Positions 18,316 through 27,884 of a stretch of 64,000 nt of DNA are shown here, one piece after another. The stretch comes from Fidelibacterota bacterium TCS55 (GTDB lineage Bacteria; Fidelibacterota; Marinisomatia; Marinisomatales; TCS55): positions 1 through 64,000 of the forward strand of contig LSCF01000002.1 in the NCBI GenBank assembly GCA_001577025.1, written 5' to 3'. The position numbers were made by a program, and so were the translations under genes. The stretch's first letter is position 1. Every line of letters begins with the position of its first letter. The notes under the pieces were generated by a model, which was not told the DNA's origin, ran no database searches, and was given only the letters and a program-made list of their open reading frames with translations.

Positions 18316-18968
18316 CAGGATTGCCTCACCGTTCCATTTTGGATTTCAATAATGCGATGCCCTCTTCCCTTAATCAAGTTATAATTATGGGATGCCATTA
18401 GAATGGCCGCTCCCTCTCGATTGACCTCTTCTAATAATTTGATGAGCTCGAAAGACGTTACAGGATCCAAATTGCCTGTAGGTTCATCCGCAAGAATAAT
18501 ATCCGGATCTTTTACCAATGCTCGTGCGACACAGGCTCGCTGCTGCTCTCCACCCGACAACTCCATGGGAAAGTGATTTTCTTTGCCTTCCAAACCTACT
18601 TCTTCAATAGAATCATTTACGCGTTCAACAATTTCATCTTTTTCAACGCCGATCACATGGAGAGGCAGGGCAATATTTTCAAATAAATTTCGATCATCCA
18701 ATAAATGATAATCTTGAAAAACCATACCAATTTTTCTGCGCAAGTATGGAATCTTTCTTCGTTTGATTTTGTCCGATTTGAATTTATCAATTTCCACTTT
18801 GCCCACTTGTGGAAATAGATCTAAATAAATCAAACGAAGCAGTGTGGTTTTACCTGAACCTGTGGGGCCAATTAAAAAAGCGTATTCATCATCTCCCAAA
18901 GACAGGTTCACATTTGACACACCGCCCCCTTTCTCGTAGGTATAGGAAACGTTATCAAGGCGAATCAT
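18315..18968 (-). CDS. ftsE: Cell-division ATP-binding protein FtsE
   Basis: The ABC ATPase of the FtsEX complex. The 217 residues are the normal length. The Walker A motif is GPTGSGKTTLL (about 34-44), the Q-loop is VFQDYHLL and the signature is LSGGEQQRACVARAL. The Walker B region is DIILADEPTGNLD, with its catalytic Glu, and the switch His is in ASHNYNLI. It lies 28 bases downstream of the antiporter gene and overlaps ftsX. The FtsEX pair is placed between nadD/antiporter and hrcA-grpE-dnaJ. Confidence 0.95.
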   Translation of the reverse strand: MIRLDNVSYTYEKGGGVSNVNLSLGDDEYAFLIGPTGSGKTTLLRLIYLDLFPQVGKVEIDKFKSDKIKRRKIPYLRRKIGMVFQDYHLLDDRNLFENIALPLHVIGVEKDEIVERVNDSIEEVGLEGKENHFPMELSGGEQQRACVARALVKDPDIILADEPTGNLDPVTSFELIKLLEEVNREGAAILMASHNYNLIKGRGHRIIEIQNGTVRQS

Positions 18969-18996
18969 GTGATTAATCTAATTGCATTTATTAGAG

Positions 18997-19917
18997 TTAA
19001 AACAGTAGATAAATAAAAAATATATATCCTGCAAGCAATATGCCGGATGTGAGTCGAGTGATAGGCTGAGGCATTTTTGATATGACAAACATGGCGATAC
19101 CATATGCAATCATGAATATCACTTCCTTGCCCAAAATTTCTTTTGGCGATTCTAACGGATGAATCAATGAAGCAATACCAAGAACGGATAAAATATTGAA
19201 AATGTTTGATCCAACAATATTCCCCACCGAAATGGCGCTTTCTCTTCTGAAAGCCGCCATAGCTGACGTCGCTAATTCAGGCAGAGATGTACCAAATGCC
19301 ACCACGCTCATTCCAATGACCACTTCAGATACCCCTAAGTTTCGCGCCAGAAAAATAGCCCCATCCACGAATAAATCAGCCCCAAATGACAAAAGAACGA
19401 TGCCGCCTATGATTAATCCAATCAGTTTCCACATACTGCCTTCTAAGACTTCTTCAGTTTTGGTTTCTTCGCCTGTGGGTGATTTAATGCAGAGTAAGAT
19501 GTAAAAAACCAGACTAATAAATAGGACCATACCTTCAAATTGACTTAAGCGCTCATCAAATGCAAAAAAGATAAACAACGCACAAACGGCAAGGTAAATA
19601 AAGAAATCTCTTTTTAGATGATCATAATTCACTGTAATTGGAAAAATGAGCGCACTTAATCCCAATACCAAGCCCACATTTGCCACATTCGAGCCCACCA
19701 CATTGCCTATAGCTATGGCCGAACTCCCTTCTAATGCAGCGATAACACTGACTATTAATTCGGGCAGAGAAGTGCCAAATGCCACTACGGTCAGTCCAAT
19801 GACCAATGTGGGGATACCCAATCGAGTGGCAATAGTTGCACCCCCTTTAACAATCCATTCTGCCCCATAATAGAGCATGGCAGATCCGGCGATGAGAAAA
19901 AGAATACTATATAGCAT
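18997..19917 (-). CDS. Calcium/sodium antiporter (CaCA family, YrbG-like)
   Basis: An inner-membrane cation/proton or Na+/Ca2+ exchanger of 306 residues with about ten predicted helices in two inverted halves. Each half carries the alpha-repeat signature: FGTSLPELIVSVIAALEGSS followed by NVVGSNVANVG (about 47-85), and FGTSLPELATSAMAAF followed by GNIVGSNIFNI (about 208-242). The acidic Glu in each GTSLPEL is the ion ligand. It starts 5 bases downstream of nadD in the same orientation, so it is likely in that operon. The transported ion cannot be fixed from sequence alone. Confidence 0.92.
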   Translation of the reverse strand: MLYSILFLIAGSAMLYYGAEWIVKGGATIATRLGIPTLVIGLTVVAFGTSLPELIVSVIAALEGSSAIAIGNVVGSNVANVGLVLGLSALIFPITVNYDHLKRDFFIYLAVCALFIFFAFDERLSQFEGMVLFISLVFYILLCIKSPTGEETKTEEVLEGSMWKLIGLIIGGIVLLSFGADLFVDGAIFLARNLGVSEVVIGMSVVAFGTSLPELATSAMAAFRRESAISVGNIVGSNIFNILSVLGIASLIHPLESPKEILGKEVIFMIAYGIAMFVISKMPQPITRLTSGILLAGYIFFIYLLF

Positions 19918-19922
19918 CTGAA

Positions 19923-20504
19923 TTAATACAGATTCTGTTCATTAATAAATTCCCAAACAGGTTGCGTTACCATATATCGAATGGTTTTATCTTCTACCCA
20001 CCGTTCACGAATTTGGGTGGATGATATTTCAATTCTAGGGATGTTGGCAAATTGGATTTTTGCCAAAATCCAGTTGGGAATGTCACTGGGACGGAAACCA
20101 GGGCGAATAGCCACAATTAATCGGCATTCCTCTAAGATTTCTTTTGGATTTTGCCACGTATGGAATTGTTTCAATGAATCACTTCCAATAAGATAAAAAA
20201 GATCTTTTCTATCAATACCTGTTTCTTCTTTGTACGCCCGAATAGTATCCAAAGAATATGAAATACCACCTCGGCTAATTTCTATATCGGATATAATGAA
20301 ATTTGGATTATCCTGAGTGGCTATATCCAACATTTTTAACCGATTATCAACAGAGGATATTTTCATTCCCTTTTTATGGGGAGGCAGATGAGCAGGGACA
20401 AAAACAATTTGGTCAAAATGTTCCGCCTCGAAAATGGTTTGGGCAACGATAAGATGACCAAAATGAGGCGGATCGAATGTGCCGCCAAAAAGACAGGTTT
20501 TCAT
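19923..20504 (-). CDS. nadD: Nicotinate-nucleotide adenylyltransferase
   Basis: Forms deamido-NAD+ from nicotinate mononucleotide and ATP, a key step of NAD synthesis. The 193 residues begin MKTCLFGGTFDPPHFGHLIV, with the nucleotidyltransferase (H/T)xGH motif. They continue with FVPAHLPPHKKGM, DLFYLIGSDSLKQFHTWQ and, near the C-terminus, IEISSTQIRERW, the SxTxxR motif. The ATG overlaps the stop of the BamD-like gene (ATGA). Confidence 0.95.
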   Translation of the reverse strand: MKTCLFGGTFDPPHFGHLIVAQTIFEAEHFDQIVFVPAHLPPHKKGMKISSVDNRLKMLDIATQDNPNFIISDIEISRGGISYSLDTIRAYKEETGIDRKDLFYLIGSDSLKQFHTWQNPKEILEECRLIVAIRPGFRPSDIPNWILAKIQFANIPRIEISSTQIRERWVEDKTIRYMVTQPVWEFINEQNLY

Positions 20505-21268
20505 TCTAATTCGATTCTATCAAACACACGTTTTTGCTCAAACCAAGCATCCACTAAATCATCCATTTTAATCTTTTCAATATGTTTGTGATTCGTATCA
20601 TAATAGGTTTTGGCTTGATCAAATTCATCGCGCTCGATATGGCATGCAATTATCTTCATATGAGCCAATTCAATATAATCAGTATCATAATATAAATCGG
20701 TCACTTGTTTAAATGCCAACATGGCTGCCTTATACTCCTCCATTTTCATATAGAGGACACCAGATTCGTATGCTTTGTTAGACAATTTACCGCGAAGGAT
20801 TAAAATATCTTCTTGTGCTGTTTCCCGCTTATCCGAATTGGGATAGTCATCGATATATTCCTGGAGCTTTTCGATAGCTTTTTCTGAATAAGTTTGATCT
20901 CTAAAATATTTCGGTGACATAATCACATATGATTCACAAATACGATACCGAGCCTTCTCAACAAATGGACTAAAAGGCATCCGCCGAATAAGCCGGTCGT
21001 ATTCAGCAATAGCCAGCAAATATTCATTTTTACTCAAGAAATAGGATTCTCCAAGATAATACATGGCATCATCCCCTAACTCAGTATGAGAAGCGGCAAT
21101 AACCACGCGATTAAAGTGATCTTGTGCACGGACATATTTTTTTTTGGCTAACGCGATTTTACCTTTTTCGAATTCAGATTCATAATCAATATCCCGATTG
21201 CTTTTATTCCCCGCACATCCGGACATAACTATGGTAATACAAAAAATTAATGAGACTGCGATTCGCAT
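20501..21268 (-). CDS. bamD: BamD-like outer-membrane assembly lipoprotein (TPR)
   Basis: A lipoprotein of the BamD/YfiO family that helps the BAM complex insert outer-membrane proteins. The start at 21268 gives MRIAVSLIFCITIVMSGCAG, a lipoprotein signal peptide with lipobox MSGC; the frame is open to 21331, but the longer start would bury the signal. After the Cys the protein has about five TPR repeats (YYLGESYFLSKNEYLLAIAEYDRLIRR is given here in part), with the family's typical FYxRDQTxxxKAI region at YFRDQTYSEKAIEKLQEYI. It lies downstream of a cluster of barrel proteins and is coupled to nadD. Confidence 0.85.
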   Translation of the reverse strand: MRIAVSLIFCITIVMSGCAGNKSNRDIDYESEFEKGKIALAKKKYVRAQDHFNRVVIAASHTELGDDAMYYLGESYFLSKNEYLLAIAEYDRLIRRMPFSPFVEKARYRICESYVIMSPKYFRDQTYSEKAIEKLQEYIDDYPNSDKRETAQEDILILRGKLSNKAYESGVLYMKMEEYKAAMLAFKQVTDLYYDTDYIELAHMKIIACHIERDEFDQAKTYYDTNHKHIEKIKMDDLVDAWFEQKRVFDRIELE

Positions 21269-21305
21269 TAAAATGGTTCTTTCTATCAAATTTTGAGCCT
21301 GGAAT

Positions 21306-22133
21306 TTACCACGCATAAGTGATTCGTACACCCCCTACTCCCCACTTATTTACCGGATTATAATTCAAATCCAGTTTTGGAATGTTTTTAGATTGATTAT
21401 TGGCCGTCCAAGCAGCTTCCAATCCACTCACAAGGTGGTTAAACATTACCACGGAAACGGCGTAGCGGGAATAATGTTTCAAAATATTACTTTCATGGCG
21501 CTGATCTCGGTAATCGTCTTTCCGTTTGGTGAGTATAATTGATTCAACACTTCCCTTTTGGACAGTGTACCAATTTCCTACCGCATCGAAGGGATCATCA
21601 TACGGATCATCCCATCCACCTACAAATTGATCATACTTTCCAATATTTTCGTAAAAATCTCTGTCCCTAATAACAGCAATCTCTGACCACGCATATTGCT
21701 GCACCAATTGGGCCAATTGATCGGTAAAATAGTAGCTACCTCCAATTTTTAATCCCAATTTATGTGTACCAATAAGGATTTCTTCCCAGCGATCAGGGAA
21801 AATAGTTTTTGTATTATTATACCATCGTTCCAACGACCAATGAGCATCTCCATAAGCTTCAAATTGACGTCGAATATCTTCTGCTCGTTTCCCATAATTG
21901 AAGGACGAAATAATTCCAATTGTTTCAATCCCTGCAAAAAGTACCGGTTTCCACCAGTGATCTTGGTTTTGAATTTGACCCAATCCTGGGACTAAGAATG
22001 ATTTAAACATCGCTTTTACCGGCTTTGGCAAACCGATTGAATCTCTTTCAACCGGATAATTTGCCAAGTCGTAAGAATCAAATTGAGCGAAGCCAATGGA
22101 CATAAATATGAATAAAGATAATATTCGATTCAT
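21306..22133 (-). CDS. DUF5683-like exported membrane-associated protein
   Basis: The start at 22133 gives 275 residues starting MNRILSLFIFMSIGFAQ, a signal peptide; a longer open frame (to 22217) only overlaps the upstream gene. The segment AMFKSFLVPGLGQIQNQDHWWKPVLFAGIETIGII (about residues 37-71) is the hallmark of DUF5683-type proteins of the FCB group: a short hydrophobic PGxGQ-xx-W segment. The C-terminus is NKWGVGGVRITYAW, like a barrel-closing strand. The function is unknown. It is separated by one base from the protease-barrel fusion gene and precedes bamD, so it belongs to the envelope cluster. Confidence 0.65.
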   Translation of the reverse strand: MNRILSLFIFMSIGFAQFDSYDLANYPVERDSIGLPKPVKAMFKSFLVPGLGQIQNQDHWWKPVLFAGIETIGIISSFNYGKRAEDIRRQFEAYGDAHWSLERWYNNTKTIFPDRWEEILIGTHKLGLKIGGSYYFTDQLAQLVQQYAWSEIAVIRDRDFYENIGKYDQFVGGWDDPYDDPFDAVGNWYTVQKGSVESIILTKRKDDYRDQRHESNILKHYSRYAVSVVMFNHLVSGLEAAWTANNQSKNIPKLDLNYNPVNKWGVGGVRITYAW

Positions 22134-22134
22134 A

Positions 22135-25065
22135 TTAAAATCCGAACAGAACCGTGAAATATATTCGATTTTCATGACCGTATTGAATGGGATTTCCATC
22201 GCCAATATCCATTTCAAATGTATCTAGCCCCCGATGGTATTCAAACCCAATGGAGGTTGGATAATTATAAAAAGAAGCACCAGACATTCTCCATTCTATC
22301 CCCGACGATCGTTTCGCCTTAAAATCTGAATGATCACGATTCCATGCATCACCCATTTGTCCAATCAATCCTATGGTGGAATGTTGAAGTGTAAACCATC
22401 CCATAGGGATGTGTTTTTCCCTGAACAGTGGAATGCGCAGACCTACTTCTCCTATAGCCATATTTGTACCTTCTAATGAATAGAACGGATAACCCTTTAA
22501 ACCGGGCATACCACCAGCAAAAAAGTGGAAAAATGAATCTGCCATTGTATTGGATATCCAACCGGCCTGACCGCCCAATGAAATAGTCCATCGGTTAGTG
22601 TTGGGAATTTCCCATAAATATTTTCCTCTCAATTCAGTTCGAACCAAATTATGATTGTTGAATTTTGATACCAACGTCCCAGATTCGGATAGATCTAATC
22701 CATCAATGAATTGGTTCAACTCCTTTGCCACTGTAAAATTAATTTCATACCCCACGGGATTGATATTTTGATCAATCCTTCGTTTAAATTGTTTCAGATT
22801 CCACTTCAATCCTGCTTCTTTGCCGCGAAAATAATCATAACCTATTCCAGATTTTAATTGAGGTTTACCCACCACCTGCTCTTTGATGGAAGCACGATAT
22901 TGGGCCCATTTACCATACAATTCGAATTGAGTGCCATAGAAGGGAATTTGCACCCCCCCACGGAATTCGACTAACCTAAATTTCAGATTATTATCCAGTT
23001 TATATACTGAATAGGCTGTCCGCTCCTCTGTATTTCGTGTGAGGTAAAAAGTCTCAAAAAACAAGGTTGGAAATAAATGTCGATACTCAAATAAAAAGAA
23101 TAAATCCAAATCCTTTGATTGATTCATGGAAGCTCCACCAATGAGGGACACTTTATCTAAAATATCAGATGAATAGAAATAAAACCCCGGTTTAAAGGAT
23201 TCATAATCCATAGTCATGCGCGGCATGGTAAACATGGGTGGAAAATGGTCCTTATATTTTTTTGGCTCCGATTGAATTGTTGAAGTGAGAGGTGGATTTA
23301 AATTTTTGTTCCGCTGAAAATATAACGGTGTATATCCTACTGTGTTATCATCCACAATTTGGAGTGAATCTAAAACCGCCAATTTATACTGGCCATTTTC
23401 ATAAAGGGAGTATACAATCTTCCCACTATCATGGATATCAGACATGAATGCGCCACCGGGTACATTGGTCAAATAGCCCTGCATCTCGCTGCCAATAAAA
23501 TATAGATTAAAAATTCCAGATCTGTCGTCACTGTAAACCATACCCCATTTTGAATTATCACTTTGTCGCTCATCCCACAATTCATTATTCAAAATCGCGC
23601 CAGATGTAGAGTCCAACAAACTTAAGTAATGGATATTTCTAAAATGGTGAGTAGTCATGTCAAAAACAAGACGATGATTCTCTCCATCATACTTCAATCC
23701 GCCAATAATTTCACGGTTATTAAAATTAGTAATTTTTACGGTGGATTTAGATTTGAGATCAATCTTGAAAATATTTTGGGTCCCGTCATATGTGGCCAAA
23801 TAAAATAGCGCACTGTCATTAGATACAAACACAGGTGAAAATGCACGGACGTCCCTTGTCAGTTGAAATTCTTTATTGGTCGTTAAATCGTATTCGTATA
23901 AGTCATAATACTTTGATCCAACTTTATTAGGCATCTTTGCTTTTTTAGAATAATATATCGATTCACCATTCCATGAAGGCCTTGAGTACACCCCATCTAC
24001 GATCTTTCGAGATGTGTTGGTTTCTACATCCATAACAAAAAGATCCGTATTCCCGAAATAATCATGATCTTGATTGGATAGATAAGCAATCTTGGTGCCA
24101 TTTTCATTCCAAGTCGGAAAAAGATTGGCCGTACCTTTATCTTGAATGACCCTGCCTTTAACTTCATTTTCAATTACCGATTCAGTTAGTGTTTCATATC
24201 GTGATTCCAAGACAGATAAAAAATTATCATAAACTTGGTTTCCATCTTTCCCCGTGGCATCCTTCATGGCTTTATTGACTGAATAGTTCATAGGCTTGCT
24301 GAGAGATGACATTATCTTTTCAAGAGACTCCGGACCATATTTCACTGCCAAATAACGAGACAAGGCAAAACCCGAATTATATACGGATTCATTCCCGATG
24401 CCGCTTTTTCCGAATGTATTCATCTCCCGCCAAGAGAGCATATTATGCTTCAATATTCTGTCCCGCAAAATCATATCACGGATGGAATCCCAATTATCCC
24501 AGTCAGCACCGGGATACATATACTGTGCCGCCCCTTCTGCCAGCCACGGTGGTACGGCCGTCCCGGGGATGGGATAACTCACCAACGTATTGGGATAGCC
24601 ATAAAGAACATCGGGCCTTTTTTCCTTTTCGTAGCCAATCCATTGTACGTATCCACCAGGAATAGACTTCCCAAATTTCTGTGCCCGTTGGATGGACACA
24701 ATATGAGCGAATTCATGGGTAATCACATTTTGAAGCCACCGATGGGAACCTCTCAGTTCAAACTCAAGGGGACTCGTCCAAATGATGATTTTGTTGTCAT
24801 AAAAATAGGCGGCACCGTTGGATATATCGTCTACGTCAGTAAAAACAATATCAGTCTTATCAAATGGCTCGAATTGGTAGAGTTCTGTTATAAATGAATA
24901 TATTTGTTCTGCAACATTGGCTCCCTCCCTTGCGGACTGCTCAGTTTCGGAATAAAAATGGATTCTGAAATGGTCCGTTTCAATGGATTGCCAATCTAAC
25001 TCAGGATGATTGTAATTCACCTGAGCGAAACCAAAAGAAATCAAAAATAGAAAACAAAGTTTCAT
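22135..25065 (-). CDS. Gluzincin metallopeptidase / beta-propeller / outer-membrane barrel fusion
   Basis: The protein has 976 residues. A signal peptide (about 1-15) precedes a peptidase domain with HEFAHIV (His117, Glu118, His121) and WLAEGAAQY (Glu177), a complete gluzincin zinc site. Residues about 310-600 form PD40/TolB-like repeats, for example FPTWNENGTKIAYLSNQ and RPSWNGESIYYSKK. The last third (about 640-976) is beta-barrel-like, resembling the BamA/surface-antigen barrel, with GGMPGLKGYPFYSLEG and a final RIYFTVLFGF. This predicts an outer-membrane-anchored, surface or periplasmic peptidase. Its ATG overlaps the upstream stop (TAATG). The domain order is seen; the substrate is unknown. 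Confidence 0.75.
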   Translation of the reverse strand: MKLCFLFLISFGFAQVNYNHPELDWQSIETDHFRIHFYSETEQSAREGANVAEQIYSFITELYQFEPFDKTDIVFTDVDDISNGAAYFYDNKIIIWTSPLEFELRGSHRWLQNVITHEFAHIVSIQRAQKFGKSIPGGYVQWIGYEKEKRPDVLYGYPNTLVSYPIPGTAVPPWLAEGAAQYMYPGADWDNWDSIRDMILRDRILKHNMLSWREMNTFGKSGIGNESVYNSGFALSRYLAVKYGPESLEKIMSSLSKPMNYSVNKAMKDATGKDGNQVYDNFLSVLESRYETLTESVIENEVKGRVIQDKGTANLFPTWNENGTKIAYLSNQDHDYFGNTDLFVMDVETNTSRKIVDGVYSRPSWNGESIYYSKKAKMPNKVGSKYYDLYEYDLTTNKEFQLTRDVRAFSPVFVSNDSALFYLATYDGTQNIFKIDLKSKSTVKITNFNNREIIGGLKYDGENHRLVFDMTTHHFRNIHYLSLLDSTSGAILNNELWDERQSDNSKWGMVYSDDRSGIFNLYFIGSEMQGYLTNVPGGAFMSDIHDSGKIVYSLYENGQYKLAVLDSLQIVDDNTVGYTPLYFQRNKNLNPPLTSTIQSEPKKYKDHFPPMFTMPRMTMDYESFKPGFYFYSSDILDKVSLIGGASMNQSKDLDLFFLFEYRHLFPTLFFETFYLTRNTEERTAYSVYKLDNNLKFRLVEFRGGVQIPFYGTQFELYGKWAQYRASIKEQVVGKPQLKSGIGYDYFRGKEAGLKWNLKQFKRRIDQNINPVGYEINFTVAKELNQFIDGLDLSESGTLVSKFNNHNLVRTELRGKYLWEIPNTNRWTISLGGQAGWISNTMADSFFHFFAGGMPGLKGYPFYSLEGTNMAIGEVGLRIPLFREKHIPMGWFTLQHSTIGLIGQMGDAWNRDHSDFKAKRSSGIEWRMSGASFYNYPTSIGFEYHRGLDTFEMDIGDGNPIQYGHENRIYFTVLFGF

Positions 25066-27872
25066 TATTTAATGACACCCACTTTGATGATCTTTTCTTC
25101 GGATTTACCATCGGCACTTACAATTACTCTTGCTAGATAAACGCCGGATTCAATCTTGGATACATCCCAAGAAACTTCTACCAATTCTTTCAAGGTGTAT
25201 TTAGTAGAAGGAAAATAATGTGGTTGAAAATCTGTATTGATACTTTCGACAGGGTATCCAGCCAAATCAAATATATTAATATTAATGTTTTCGGCTCGAC
25301 CAACTTGAATGCGAAAAGTAACAATGTCGCCATAACTGGGATTAGGGTATGCATACGTCAAATCTAAATCTATCAGATACGCATCCGGAGGATTGGACTT
25401 CTCATTCTTAAATATTCTTGAATAATCAGGAGAACTATATGTGTAATTCCACTCGTTACCATTCGTGATAGAATTTTTTTTGAACTGAATAATTTTGGTT
25501 TCTGTTATAATTACTTGATTACCATTATATGAACCTACACCAATTAATTTGTCTCCAGTCATAATCCGGTCTATCTCTATACCTTCATTATTAAGACTTA
25601 GGATATTACCGTCAGCATTTTGAAACACTAATTCTGGGTTTTCATCATTTAATAGATCAACCCCTAAAATGGGACTTATAGCATTGGCATCAATTGGGAA
25701 ACCGTTTTTATAGATAAACCTAGAATCCAACGCATGGATATTGCCTTGATCATCTGTAAGAATTAATTCAGCATCCCCATCATTTTCAAAGTCTAGTAAT
25801 GACAGATAATCAAAACTTCCCTTAAAGACAATATTTTCAGGTTTTGAATTTTCAGTAAAAGAAATGCCATTAGTACTTAAATAATATCTATCTCCATGAT
25901 GAGTGCCAGTATATGGTATGTTGTCTTGGGGAGAATTCAAATTTTCAATTTTATTTTGAGTAACAACATATGTTGATTCTTCGGTAGATATCCAAATTTG
26001 GGATTTTTGCCCATCTCCCTTTAAAAGTTTTACATTTTTGGAACTTGAGATTCTATTTTCCCATTTCTTCGAAAAGGACTTAGAATCATTATCAAATTCA
26101 AACCATTCAACTACCCAATCATTCTCAACAGATTTTACCGTGGCTAAAGCAGTGGGGTTTGAATTCTGCACCACACAAACTTGTAGATTTTCTCCCTCAT
26201 TTTTATATAATGCATTGATATCATTTAAGTCATCTCCCCACCAGAGTGAATCCCCTTCACCCACAAAATCCAAATCGCCGTCCCCATCCACATCCCATTG
26301 AAACAGAATGGATTTTTTTTCATCCGTCAAATAGGCTAAATCATAACTGGATGAGAAGTTGAATGTCATGGTCTTTCCAGCGCGTGAAATATTGCTGATA
26401 TTGAGCCCTGAATTCGCCCCAGAATTGGATTTTGTATTGGGATAGGTAAAGGAAGTAAAATCCATACTCCCTTCCGCATTGGCACGGATGTATTCTTTAT
26501 TTTCAGCAAACCACATATCCCCCCAATAGCCGGAAGATGGGTCAGTAAGCAGATTAGATACATAACCAATATCCTGAGCCCCGTCTGCCTCTTCAAGGTC
26601 TACACCTCGATGCTTTCGATCACCATTGATTGAGAATGAATTAATCCCTTCATTGATTTTCTGTTCATCAATATGCCAGATTAAGAGTCCTGAACTGGGA
26701 AGACCCAAATCATAATTGAGGACTTCTGTAATGACACCATACTCATTCTGCTTCACGCCCACGGAATCAAAAAGGATGTCTATTGTTGATGGATGTTTAT
26801 TTGTTTTTTCCCATACCGCATATCGCGCTGAATCGATACTCACCCCATCTCGAAACCAATTATTTCGATTTTCGATTAAATAATATTCATCATGACTGAT
26901 GGGAATTTTCACTATTCCATTTTCCACCCCACTTTGAATGGTAATTTTCCCGGGATACTTTACGGTAGTGGCCGTTTCCCATCCCGCATAGATTCGCGTC
27001 CATGCATCCGGTGGTGCAGGCACGATGCCGTTTCCATTGTTGGATCCCTGATCCATAAGACTAAATACACCCACACCGGACAAACCTGTTTCTAAATCCC
27101 ATAAGGGAGGCAGTCCAATAGCAAATCCGATCATCAATGCCCATGTACCTGTGATACTAAACTGTACATTACATGGATTGGTCAATGCATCATGGATCGA
27201 TGAATCCATAAGGATATGGTTTTGTGATTCTGGAAGAATAATCCCAGATGGAATGGATGCACTACCAATTTGAATTGCACCGCCTAAATGGGTGTTCACC
27301 ATATTTTTGTCAACAAATGTAGATGGTATATCCTCAGGGGTTGGATCGAGGAATGGAAGTTTAAAATCTTGCCCCACGCCGGGATGAATAATTGTCACCA
27401 GATCAAATGAACTAAAATCAATTTGATCTATATCAAATGCAGCTTTGACGCCATCTCGCAATAATTCCGTTATCCTTTTTTCGTGTGCATCCTCCTGTCC
27501 CAATTCATTATAATAATTCATCGGTTTTTGAATAACATAACTGCCTTCATTGTCACTGGGGAAAACTGTTGATTGGGATAAGTCTAATCCAAATTTTCCA
27601 TGAGAAACTGATCTGAAATATTGGTCCACTGCCGCTACATGAGAATTAAAATAGTTTAAATCATGAGGCGTTGGATCGATGGTATAGTCGCCGCATATAT
27701 TATTTTGAACCATTTCAAAGTTGCCACTTCCTGTAAATCCGGGATAATCACCTTCTGGAAAAGATACCCGAATAAATGCCACCTTTAGATTACCTAAAAT
27801 TTGAGCATTAAGTGGAAATAACGAGAAAAGCAGAAAGGCCAAAGCCAATCTGCATTGGAGAAAACGGTTCAT
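25065..27872 (-). CDS. M6-like secreted protein with degenerate zinc site and T9SS-type sorting domain
   Basis: The protein has 935 residues with a signal peptide (about 1-24). The first 500 residues follow the immune-inhibitor-A/M6 peptidase pattern. At the place of the usual AHEFGHALGLPDLYD it reads ALMIGFAIGLPPLWD (245-259), so the HEFGH zinc and catalytic residues are replaced by LMIGF. The next M6 features, FSLMDQGSNNGNG and APPDAWTRIYAGW, are kept. Residues about 530-840 have FG-GAP/VCBS-like repeats (FQWDVDGDGDLDFVGEGDS). The last 90 residues (AYPNPSYGDIVTFRI onward, to KVGVIK) match a type A T9SS sorting domain. It is probably a secreted, catalytically inactive binding or structural protein. 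Confidence 0.72.
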   Translation of the reverse strand: MNRFLQCRLALAFLLFSLFPLNAQILGNLKVAFIRVSFPEGDYPGFTGSGNFEMVQNNICGDYTIDPTPHDLNYFNSHVAAVDQYFRSVSHGKFGLDLSQSTVFPSDNEGSYVIQKPMNYYNELGQEDAHEKRITELLRDGVKAAFDIDQIDFSSFDLVTIIHPGVGQDFKLPFLDPTPEDIPSTFVDKNMVNTHLGGAIQIGSASIPSGIILPESQNHILMDSSIHDALTNPCNVQFSITGTWALMIGFAIGLPPLWDLETGLSGVGVFSLMDQGSNNGNGIVPAPPDAWTRIYAGWETATTVKYPGKITIQSGVENGIVKIPISHDEYYLIENRNNWFRDGVSIDSARYAVWEKTNKHPSTIDILFDSVGVKQNEYGVITEVLNYDLGLPSSGLLIWHIDEQKINEGINSFSINGDRKHRGVDLEEADGAQDIGYVSNLLTDPSSGYWGDMWFAENKEYIRANAEGSMDFTSFTYPNTKSNSGANSGLNISNISRAGKTMTFNFSSSYDLAYLTDEKKSILFQWDVDGDGDLDFVGEGDSLWWGDDLNDINALYKNEGENLQVCVVQNSNPTALATVKSVENDWVVEWFEFDNDSKSFSKKWENRISSSKNVKLLKGDGQKSQIWISTEESTYVVTQNKIENLNSPQDNIPYTGTHHGDRYYLSTNGISFTENSKPENIVFKGSFDYLSLLDFENDGDAELILTDDQGNIHALDSRFIYKNGFPIDANAISPILGVDLLNDENPELVFQNADGNILSLNNEGIEIDRIMTGDKLIGVGSYNGNQVIITETKIIQFKKNSITNGNEWNYTYSSPDYSRIFKNEKSNPPDAYLIDLDLTYAYPNPSYGDIVTFRIQVGRAENININIFDLAGYPVESINTDFQPHYFPSTKYTLKELVEVSWDVSKIESGVYLARVIVSADGKSEEKIIKVGVIK

Positions 27873-27884
27873 AAAGAACGAACG

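Noticed and set aside
24306-24897. Two overlapping plus-strand frames of 119 and 150 codons inside the peptidase-barrel gene
   Set aside because: They lie opposite the conserved HEFAH region of a clear minus-strand gene and show no domain; they are antisense shadows.
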